Source of the DNA: Salinibacterium sp.
Lineage (GTDB): Bacteria; Actinomycetota; Actinomycetes; Actinomycetales; Microbacteriaceae
Assembly (NCBI GenBank): GCA_019638845.1
Contig: JAHBSZ010000003.1
Coordinates: forward strand, 186,001 to 250,000
Direction: 5' to 3'
Length of the DNA stretch: 64,000 nt
Notes under the pieces: generated by a model
The model's database searches: none
What the model was told of the DNA's origin: nothing
What the model saw: the letters and a program-made list of their open reading frames with translations, nothing else
Program-made: the position numbers and the translations under genes
Shown: in pieces, positions 40,133-46,712 of the stretch
Layout: the number at the start of each line of letters is the position of its first letter
Position numbering within the stretch: the first letter of the stretch is position 1

Positions 40133-40371
40133 TCACTCCACATAGCGTCGGATTGCCTCGGCAGCAACTTCGTGGTCAATCGCGTCCGGTTCCCCTGACA
40201 CGGTTCGTCGGCGAGAACGATGTCCACGGCGAGGTTCAAATCCCACTCGCGGATAACCTCTACCGCAGTGAGACCGAGCGCCACAGCATTGTCGTTGGTC
40301 ATGGAAGTGAACTGAACCTCACTGAGCTGCTCGAGTTCAGCCAAAGAGAACTCCGGGATCGGTCGTGTCAT
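40133..40371 (-). pseudogene. UPF0303/haem-degrading-domain gene with an internal deletion
   Basis: From ATG at 40371, preceded by AAGGATGG, the frame encodes a typical UPF0303/HbpS-like N-terminus: FSLAELEQL, VQFTSMTNDNAVALGL and VEVIREWDLNLAVDIVL. Near 40220 homology stops, and another frame continues with the family's C-terminus, TVSGEPDAIDHEVAAEAIRR, ending at TGA 40133. About 80 central residues are missing and the frame is shifted, so the gene is dead. In the original frame, reading continues out of homology to a stop at 40057. The same frame is also open upstream from GTG 40497 and would add a hydrophobic segment of about 42 residues; I cannot tell whether that part is used. Confidence 0.65.
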
Positions 40372-40490
40372 GGTGCATCCATCCTTGATGGGAGCCACGG
40401 TGCCGTCCGCAGCGGGGTGTAGCCGAAGCGCGGCCAAGACGGCGGCGATCACAAGGCCCAGCATGACGATAGCAAGTCCGACGACCACCG

Positions 40491-40940
40491 CTAGCACGAG
40501 GGCAGTTGACGCCTGACCAGGCTCACCAATTCCGCGGGCTCATAGGGCTCGTCGGTTGCGAGCAACTCCCCCAGCGTCCACCATCTGTGGGCGAGCACAT
40601 CCACCCGCTCGTCCTCCGTCCACTGAGCATCGGATGGCTCGAACGCATCGGTGACTGCGGTGTAGAACTCCGCATGACCGGTGTCGTGGTCCGCGGCGTC
40701 CCACTGGACGACAAAATCGTGCGACCATACGGGCGAACCGAGGTCCGTGAGAACCAGACCGGTCTCCTCCTCGAGTTCGCGCAACGCAGCTTCGTGATGG
40801 GTTTCGCCGGGGTCTACTCCCCCGCCCGGAGTCAACCACCGGGCGATTCCGCTGGTGTCCGGCGCCTTCGTGAGGAAGAGAAGTACCCGATCTTTGCGAT
40901 CGAACAGCAGCACCCTGCTCGTGGCGCGGTTCACGCCCAC
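40491..40940 (-). CDS. NUDIX hydrolase
   Basis: A 149-residue pyrophosphohydrolase. The Nudix box is complete: G-x5-E-x7-REUxEExGU is read in GGGVDPGETHHEAALRELEE followed by ETGL, at about residues 39-62. The N-terminus VNRATSRVLLFDRKDRVLL is usual for the MutT-like group. The substrate cannot be deduced. It follows the SDR gene by 5 bases on the same strand. Confidence 0.93.
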   Translation of the reverse strand: MGVNRATSRVLLFDRKDRVLLFLTKAPDTSGIARWLTPGGGVDPGETHHEAALRELEEETGLVLTDLGSPVWSHDFVVQWDAADHDTGHAEFYTAVTDAFEPSDAQWTEDERVDVLAHRWWTLGELLATDEPYEPAELVSLVRRQLPSC

Positions 40941-40945
40941 GATGA

Positions 40946-41710
40946 CTAGGCCTGGAGGAAATCGGAAACGTCGCCCACGTAGCGGGTGTGGTTCTCGGGA
41001 ATCGGCTCCACCGCGGCAAGAGCAACCTCCGCGGCAAACTCGCTCACGTTGTACAGGCGCCCCGCAGCTTCCTTGCGGGCTTCGATTGCACCGGGGTTGG
41101 CGCGCTGCAACAACGTCGCGGTGATCGTGCCTTCGATCATGTCGCCAGATACGACGACGAAACCGATGCCCTTTTCTTCGAGCATCGGAATGAGGTCACG
41201 CAGAGCGTCCTCCCCGGCGCGCTTGCTCAGGGCGACCGGGAGGTACTCCGGCATCGTCTCCACGGTCTTGATGAAGTGCGCCTGGTGGCTCGTGACGAAG
41301 ACGATACGGGAATCCTCGTGGAGCAACGGGAGCATCGCAGTCAGGAACTCGACCTGCGCGTCGCGGTTGAGCTTCATGGCGTAGTCGGCGGCCATGCCGC
41401 TCTCCATGCCGCCCGAGGCATTGAGCACGAGAATGTCGAGCCCACCGAGGCTCGAGTGAATTGTGGATGCCATCCGCGCGACGTCATCGGCATCAGTGAG
41501 ATCCGCGCCGACGGCGATCGCCTCAGCACCCTTCTCTTCCAATTGGGCCACGAGCTTAAGAGCGCGTGCTTCCTTGTTGCGGAAGTTTATGACGACGCGC
41601 GCACCGGCCTCCGCGAAGTAACTGATGGTGTCGGCACCGATTCCGCGAGATGAGCCCGTGACGAGCACGCGCGAGCCGGACAGGGAACCAGGAGCAAGAG
41701 GATTGGTCAC
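40946..41710 (-). CDS. Short-chain dehydrogenase/reductase
   Basis: A 254-residue SDR-fold protein. The cofactor motif is VTGSSRGIGADTISYFAEAG, the NNAG-equivalent reads LNASGG, and the active-site YxxxK position reads LPVALSKRAGED: the tyrosine of YxxxK appears replaced (VALSK), so dehydrogenase activity is doubtful. The Asn-Phe-Arg segment after strand 2 suggests NADP(H). It heads a short operon with the NUDIX gene and is divergent from the nfeD gene. Confidence 0.87.
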   Translation of the reverse strand: MTNPLAPGSLSGSRVLVTGSSRGIGADTISYFAEAGARVVINFRNKEARALKLVAQLEEKGAEAIAVGADLTDADDVARMASTIHSSLGGLDILVLNASGGMESGMAADYAMKLNRDAQVEFLTAMLPLLHEDSRIVFVTSHQAHFIKTVETMPEYLPVALSKRAGEDALRDLIPMLEEKGIGFVVVSGDMIEGTITATLLQRANPGAIEARKEAAGRLYNVSEFAAEVALAAVEPIPENHTRYVGDVSDFLQA

Positions 41711-41804
41711 CCCACGACTTTATCGTCGATGCCTGTCCTCGCGTCACAGCGGGGTGGTAGCGTCAAAAGAGCAGCAACGCAGCATCAATCTCAAGGAGCC
41801 CGGG

Positions 41805-42272
41805 ATGTTCGTCGATCTGACGCAGTACCTGTGGATACTCTGGCTCTCGCTCGTCGTTCTCTTCATCGTGATCGAGTTGCTCACGCTTGAGTTCACATTC
41901 TTGATGATCGCCTCGGGAAGTCTCATCGGCGGCTTGGGCGCGAATCTCATCGGACTTGAGTGGTGGGCACAGATCGGGGCTGCAGCAGCCTTGTCGGGTT
42001 TGCTTCTCTTCACGATTCGTCCCCTGTTGCTGAAGACCCTGCACAAAGGCGCAGACCTCACCCCGACCAATCTCGACGCGCTCTACGGGATGTCCGCCCG
42101 AGTGACGCGAGACTTTGTTGACGGCGCCGGCATGGTCAAGCTCGACAACGGCGAAACGTGGACCTCCCGGGCCGCACCAACTCTCATGCTCCGCGAGGGT
42201 GACCGAGTGATGGTGCGTGCCGTGCACGGTTCGACCGTCGAGGTCGAAGCACTGCCGACTGATACTGAATGA
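41805..42272 (+). CDS. NfeD-like membrane protein
   Basis: A 155-residue short NfeD protein. Two or three membrane segments occupy residues about 8-75 (LWILWLSLVVLFIVIELLTL, LMIASGSLIGGLGANLIG, AAAALSGLLLFTIRPLL). The C-terminal OB fold covers about 90-150 (GMSARVTRDFVDGAGMVKLD, EGDRVMVRAVHGSTVEV). NfeD proteins partner stomatin-like proteins, and the next gene encodes one. ATG at 41805 follows AAGGAG. Confidence 0.92.
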   Translation: MFVDLTQYLWILWLSLVVLFIVIELLTLEFTFLMIASGSLIGGLGANLIGLEWWAQIGAAAALSGLLLFTIRPLLLKTLHKGADLTPTNLDALYGMSARVTRDFVDGAGMVKLDNGETWTSRAAPTLMLREGDRVMVRAVHGSTVEVEALPTDTE

Positions 42273-42299
42273 CCACCCACCGACGAAAGGTGCAACCCC

Positions 42300-43238
42300 A
42301 TGCTTGACCCAGGAGCGTTCATCGGCCAGATCTTCGTGGTCATCCTGCTCGCCATTGTGGTGATCTTTGTACTCGTCATCCTCTTCCGCGCGATCCGTAT
42401 CATTCCGCAGGCCAACGCGGGAATCGTCGAACGCCTTGGCAAGTATCACAAGACTCTGACGCCTGGCCTCAATATCTTGGTGCCGTTCATTGACAGAGTC
42501 CGGCCGCTCATTGATATGCGCGAGCAGGTCGTCTCGTTTCCCCCACAACCAGTGATCACCGAAGACAACTTGGTCGTTTCGATCGACACGGTAGTTTTCT
42601 TCCAAGTAACGGATGCCCGTGCCGCAACCTACGAGATCGCGAACTACCTCGGCGCCGTCGAGCAACTGACGACGACCACCCTTCGCAACGTCGTCGGCGG
42701 TCTCAACCTCGAGGAAGCCCTCACCTCTCGCGACAACATCAACGGCCAGCTCCGTGTGGTTCTCGACGAGTCAACCGGTAAATGGGGAATCCGCGTCGGT
42801 CGAGTGGAGCTCAAAGCGATCGATCCGCCCCTCTCCATCCAGGATTCGATGGAGAAGCAGATGCGCGCGGAGCGTGACCGTCGTGCGCAGATCCTCACCG
42901 CCGAAGGAACAAAGCAGGCGGCCATCCTGCAGGCGGAAGGTTCGCGTCAAGCAAGCATCCTCGAAGCCGAGGGCTACGCGCAGGCGGCAGTTCTTCGTGC
43001 GAAGGGCGACGGCGAGGCGATCGCCACCGTATTCGGGGCAATCCACGCGGGCAATCCGTCGGCTGACCTCCTCGCCTACCAGTACCTTCAGACGCTGCCG
43101 AAGCTCGCGGAGGGCGATTCCAACAAGATGTGGATCATCCCTTCGGAACTCACCGAAGCGCTCAAGGGAATCAGCGCCGGATTCCTCGGCGGGGCGAACG
43201 GACCAGCTCGCAAAAATGCGTCGCCGACCACCAAGTAG
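42300..43238 (+). CDS. qmcA: SPFH/stomatin-like membrane protein
   Basis: A 312-residue Band 7 protein. An N-terminal membrane segment (about 8-30) is followed by the SPFH domain (GIVERLGKYHKTLTPGLNIL, IDMREQVVSFPPQPVITEDN) and an Ala/Gln/Glu-rich coiled coil (about 175-240, ILTAEGTKQAAILQAEGSRQ). It forms oligomeric membrane scaffolds with NfeD, whose gene is 27 bases upstream. The symbol follows E. coli usage for the family. Confidence 0.92.
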   Translation: MLDPGAFIGQIFVVILLAIVVIFVLVILFRAIRIIPQANAGIVERLGKYHKTLTPGLNILVPFIDRVRPLIDMREQVVSFPPQPVITEDNLVVSIDTVVFFQVTDARAATYEIANYLGAVEQLTTTTLRNVVGGLNLEEALTSRDNINGQLRVVLDESTGKWGIRVGRVELKAIDPPLSIQDSMEKQMRAERDRRAQILTAEGTKQAAILQAEGSRQASILEAEGYAQAAVLRAKGDGEAIATVFGAIHAGNPSADLLAYQYLQTLPKLAEGDSNKMWIIPSELTEALKGISAGFLGGANGPARKNASPTTK

Positions 43239-44010
43239 GGTTCCGGCGGGCGATAGCTACCTCTCCCCCGCTGCTCCCCGGGTGTTCGCACACCGTGGAC
43301 TTGCGATCGAGGCGCCAGAGAACACCCTCTTGGCCTTTGCACACGCCGTTGCTGCGGGCGCCAGCTACATCGAGACCGACGTGCACGCGAGTTCTGACGG
43401 TATCGCGGTGGTCGCACACGACCCCGACCTGAAACGTATCGCCGACCGCGAGGTGCGGGTAGACCACCTCACGTTCGGAGAGTTGCGACGTATCGACCTC
43501 GGCCACGGACAGGTGTTCTGCTCCCTAGCCGAAGCATTAGACGGCTTCCCGGAGACGCGGTTCAACATCGACATCAAGTCGAAAGCCGCAGTGAACCCGA
43601 CGGTCGCAGCCATTTTGTCGGCGCGGGCGAGCAAGCGGGTACTCGTGTCGTCGTTCGATGAGGGTCGCCGTGTCGCTGCTCTGCGGGGGCTGCCGGGTGT
43701 CGTCTCCTCGGCGTCGGCCCGGCGGTTCGTGATTGCACTTCTCGCAGGAAAGCTTGGCATCTCCCCCATCGTCCGCGGCGCTCTTCGAGGATTGGTTGCC
43801 GTGCAAGTTCCCGAGAAGGCGCTGGGTCTCCGCATCACCACGGCACGGATGATCCGCCGCCTCCACGACGCCGGTGTCGAGGTACACGTTTGGACCGTGA
43901 ATGACCCTGTGCGGATGGCAGAGCTGCTCGATCTCGGCGTGGACGGACTCGTTACTGACCGAGCAGACCTTGCGCTAGCGGTTGTTGCGGAGCGTTCGCA
44001 ACCTTCTTGA
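43216..44010 (+). CDS. Glycerophosphodiester phosphodiesterase
   Basis: A 264-residue GDPD-family TIM-barrel protein that hydrolyses glycerophosphodiesters to glycerol 3-phosphate and alcohols. The metal and catalytic residues are in FAHRGLAIEAPENTL (HRG and the ENT glutamate) and IETDVHASSDGIAVVAHD (E-x-D and the second histidine). The C-terminal VHVWTVNDPVRM with DGLVTDRADL is typical. ATG at 43216 lies within the stomatin gene and gives a 23-base overlap; no other ATG precedes the HRG motif. Confidence 0.9.
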   Translation: MRRRPPSRVPAGDSYLSPAAPRVFAHRGLAIEAPENTLLAFAHAVAAGASYIETDVHASSDGIAVVAHDPDLKRIADREVRVDHLTFGELRRIDLGHGQVFCSLAEALDGFPETRFNIDIKSKAAVNPTVAAILSARASKRVLVSSFDEGRRVAALRGLPGVVSSASARRFVIALLAGKLGISPIVRGALRGLVAVQVPEKALGLRITTARMIRRLHDAGVEVHVWTVNDPVRMAELLDLGVDGLVTDRADLALAVVAERSQPS

Positions 44011-44063
44011 ATCCCGGATGTTTCCTGTGAACTCTCTGTGAGAGTGCGCGCGCTTGAAAGCAT

Positions 44064-44093
44064 TTGCCCAGCTTGTGGGTCTATACCTATAAC
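44064..44093 (+). promoter_or_regulatory. Promoter for rbpA
   Basis: TTGCCC (44064-44069), an 18-base spacer and TATAAC (44088-44093) form a plausible housekeeping promoter 25 bases before the rbpA ATG. A second hexamer TTGAAA lies at 44054-44059. Confidence 0.5.
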
Positions 44094-44118
44094 GACCGCA
44101 TGAGAAGGGGGCCACACA

Positions 44119-44484
44119 ATGGCAGACCGGAGTTTGCGCGGAATGAGACTCGGCACACAGAGCTTACAGAGCGAAGTGGGCGTGGAGTTCTCCCCGCGAA
44201 AGAAGAGCACGTACCGCGCAGCGGACGGAACCACCTTCGAGGTGGTGTTCGCTGCTGACGCAGAAGTTCCCCAGCAGTGGGAATCTCCCAAATCTGGTCA
44301 GGAGGGAATCCTCCTCGACAGCGATGGACAGCAGGTAGTTCTCGACGAAACCGAGACCAAGGTGCCACGTAGCCACTGGGACATGCTTCTTGAGCGCCGC
44401 ACGCGCGCCGAGCTTGAGGAATTGCTCCAAGAGCGCCTCGCCTATTTCCGCTCCCGCAAGGGTCAGGAGAAGATCGGCGCTTAG
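44119..44484 (+). CDS. rbpA: RNA polymerase-binding protein RbpA
   Basis: A 121-residue actinobacteria-specific transcription activator that binds RNA polymerase and the principal sigma factor and stabilises the open complex. The N-terminal SLRGMRLGTQSLQSE, the central barrel (YRAADGTTFEVVFAADAEVP) and the C-terminal sigma-interacting helix (RSHWDMLLERRTRAELEELL) are clear. There is no cysteine in the protein: the zinc-ligand positions of Streptomyces RbpA are replaced (QQWESPKSGQEG). GAAGGGGG precedes the ATG. Confidence 0.96.
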   Translation: MADRSLRGMRLGTQSLQSEVGVEFSPRKKSTYRAADGTTFEVVFAADAEVPQQWESPKSGQEGILLDSDGQQVVLDETETKVPRSHWDMLLERRTRAELEELLQERLAYFRSRKGQEKIGA

Positions 44485-44490
44485 GCGTCG

Positions 44491-44535
44491 CACTTCAGGG
44501 TCGCCGCAATCCCCACGCGGTGACCCTGAAAAGTG
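44491..44535. terminator. Bidirectional hairpin between rbpA and the mannosyltransferase gene
   Basis: CACTT plus CAGGGTC (44491-44502) pairs with GACCCTG and AAGTG (44522-44535, with a 2-base bulge). A further CCGC/GCGG pair lies inside the loop. It starts 6 bases after the rbpA stop and includes the 3' end of the convergent gene, so it could end transcripts from both sides. Confidence 0.45.
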
Positions 44536-45202
44536 CCTCAAGAACGATGCCCAGATGCATCTTCGATCGCCCCTTCACCCGCTCCACAAAGGTGATGGGG
44601 TGTTCTTCTATCCGGTGTCCGGTGCGTTCAAGGCGCCACGCGAGTTCCACCTGGAAGCAGTAGCCCTGCGACGAGACCTCCGTGGAGGCAATGTTCTGCA
44701 GGGCCGACACCCTGAAGACGCGGAACCCAGCGGTGATGTCGCGGATGCTCGATCGCAGCATCCATCGCGAGTATGCGTTACCCGCTCGCGAGATGGCGCG
44801 CCTGTGCCGGGGCCAGTTGAGCACCGACCCGCCATCCACCCACCGCGACCCGATCACCAGGTCGGCTCCGTGCGCGGCCAGTTCGAGCATCGCGGGCAAT
44901 TCGGCCGGATCGTGCGAACCATCGGCGTCGATCTCGACGACATACGTGTAGTCCTCCGCGATCGCCTGCGCGAAGCCTGCCAGATAGGCGCCGCCGAGGC
45001 CCGCCTTTCCTGCGCGATGTAACACGCGGATGCGGGCATCCGTGGCAGCGAGCCGGTCCGCGAGTTCACCCGTACCATCGGGGCTCGCGTCGTCGACAAT
45101 GAGCACGTCCGCCGACGGAACTGCCGAGCGCAGACGAGCGACAATCGACGCGAGGTTGTCGAGCTCGTTGAATGTCGGCACGACGATGAGGGTCTCAGGC
45201 AC
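44495..45202 (-). CDS. ppm1: Polyprenol monophosphomannose synthase
   Basis: A 235-residue GT2 glycosyltransferase that makes polyprenyl-phosphate-mannose, the donor for lipoglycans and protein mannosylation. VVPTFNELDNLASIVARL opens the GT-A fold, DDASPDGTG and EIDADGSHDP hold the metal-binding acidic motifs, and GSRWVDGGSVLNWP is typical of DPM1/Ppm1. No membrane domain is attached. GTG at 45202 overlaps the lnt stop; a GTG-led longer form from 45232 would run into lnt. In mycobacteria this domain is often fused to Lnt. Confidence 0.92.
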   Translation of the reverse strand: MPETLIVVPTFNELDNLASIVARLRSAVPSADVLIVDDASPDGTGELADRLAATDARIRVLHRAGKAGLGGAYLAGFAQAIAEDYTYVVEIDADGSHDPAELPAMLELAAHGADLVIGSRWVDGGSVLNWPRHRRAISRAGNAYSRWMLRSSIRDITAGFRVFRVSALQNIASTEVSSQGYCFQVELAWRLERTGHRIEEHPITFVERVKGRSKMHLGIVLEALFRVTAWGLRRP

Positions 45203-46712
45203 CGCGCTTCTTCCTCGCACCGATCCCGCCAATCACGAGACCGGCGAGACCGAGCGCAGACACGAGCCACTCGAACTGTCGGCCAAGGAAGACTGCCGGG
45301 GTAATAGTGGAGCTCAGTGCGACGTCTTGCACCATCGTTCCGACGGTGAACCACGGCAACTGCTGCACGATGGTGCCATCCGGCGCGATGACTGCGCTCA
45401 GACCCACCGTCGAAATGTTGACGACGCTGCGCCCGAGTTCCATGGCCCGGATGCGGGCGATCGCGAGTTGTTGCGCACTCTCATCGGTGTGACCGAAATC
45501 GGCGGTGTTCGAGGATGCGAAAATCACTTGCGCCCCTTGCTGCACTGACTCAGCGAGTATCTGGTCGTCGACGATGTCGAAGCAAATGTTGATGCCCACG
45601 ATGACTCCGTTGACGTCAAAGACCGTATCCGTGGTTCCCGGTGTGTACTCGCGACCGATGAGATCGATGAGATCCGGGGCGAACGGACGCCAAAACGAGC
45701 GATCGGGAACGTACTCACCGAAGGGCACAGGGTGCTTCTTGTCGTAAAGGTCGAGCGCGCCTTTTCCCGCCTCCCAGAGCACCGCGGTGTTGTAGTACAG
45801 GCCGTTTCGGTGGGTAACGCCCTGCGCAATGAGTGGTGCGTGCATATTGCTCGAGATGTAGTCGAAGACGCCCGCGGTGTAGGCGTCAGTGAGCGGGTCG
45901 GCGTAGGTCGTGCCCTCAGGCCACAGCACCACGTCGACTCCCCGCTCGTCGAAGAGTGGCGTCGTCGCGTCGAGCTGTGCCTGGAGCAACTGGTTTGCTG
46001 TCGAGCCGTCGAAGTATCCGGCCTTACCGTTGCCCTGAGCCGCGGCAACACGCATGGTGCCGTCGGCGACGACAGGCCAGGCTGGCAGAGCGACGAGAAC
46101 AGTGCCGAGTGCGACGACGGCGGTGACGCGAGCGAGGCGTGGTACTCCCCCGAACCGAGCAACCTCGACGGATGCCGCGACCAAGAGCACCATCGCGAAT
46201 CCCGTGCCCGAGATCCCGAGCCACGGGAACAGCGATGACAGGGGGCTGTCGGATTGCGACATCGCGAGTCGCCCCCAGGAGAACCCGCCATACGGCCACA
46301 CGGCCGACCATGCCTCGCGGGCGGTCCATAGTCCGGCGAGAACCACCGGGAGTAGCGCAAGCCTGCCGAGCGACGTCGGCCAGACGCGCGGAATCCAGCG
46401 GTACGCGAGAGTCATCGCGACGGCGCCGAGTCCGACGAACAGCGATTCGAGGAATGAGAGCGCAGTCATGGGCAGCAGGCCGAGAAAGAGAGAGGCCCAT
46501 TGGATGTGGACGAGATAGAAGGCGAGGCCGGCGACGAATCCGACCAGAAAGGCGCTGCCAGCCCGGCGGCCGACGAGAGTGACGAGCACCATGGCTACTG
46601 CCACGAGGGCGAGAGGCCAGACGCCTTTGTCGGGGAACGCGGCATCCATGATCGGTCCGGAACCGGCGGCGACGACGAGTGCAGCCCACAGCGGAAGGAT
46701 CGGCTTCGTCAT
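45195..46712 (-). CDS. lnt: Apolipoprotein N-acyltransferase
   Basis: A 505-residue membrane enzyme that adds the third acyl chain to lipoproteins. About six N-terminal helices are followed by a nitrilase domain (about 215-450). The triad is visible in LWPEGTTYADP (Glu), YDKKHPVPFGEY (Lys) and INICFDIVDDQ (Cys); the membrane-core segment YGGFSWGRLAMSQSD is also conserved. It overlaps helY by 4 bases upstream and ppm1 by 8 downstream, so the three are coupled. Confidence 0.94.
   Translation of the reverse strand: MTKPILPLWAALVVAAGSGPIMDAAFPDKGVWPLALVAVAMVLVTLVGRRAGSAFLVGFVAGLAFYLVHIQWASLFLGLLPMTALSFLESLFVGLGAVAMTLAYRWIPRVWPTSLGRLALLPVVLAGLWTAREAWSAVWPYGGFSWGRLAMSQSDSPLSSLFPWLGISGTGFAMVLLVAASVEVARFGGVPRLARVTAVVALGTVLVALPAWPVVADGTMRVAAAQGNGKAGYFDGSTANQLLQAQLDATTPLFDERGVDVVLWPEGTTYADPLTDAYTAGVFDYISSNMHAPLIAQGVTHRNGLYYNTAVLWEAGKGALDLYDKKHPVPFGEYVPDRSFWRPFAPDLIDLIGREYTPGTTDTVFDVNGVIVGINICFDIVDDQILAESVQQGAQVIFASSNTADFGHTDESAQQLAIARIRAMELGRSVVNISTVGLSAVIAPDGTIVQQLPWFTVGTMVQDVALSSTITPAVFLGRQFEWLVSALGLAGLVIGGIGARKKRGA

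Noticed and set aside
40057..40497. A 146-residue protein read straight through the UPF0303 remnant
   Set aside because: The first 42 codons are an unrelated hydrophobic stretch and the last 55 or so are out of frame with the family; a deletion pseudogene explains the region better.
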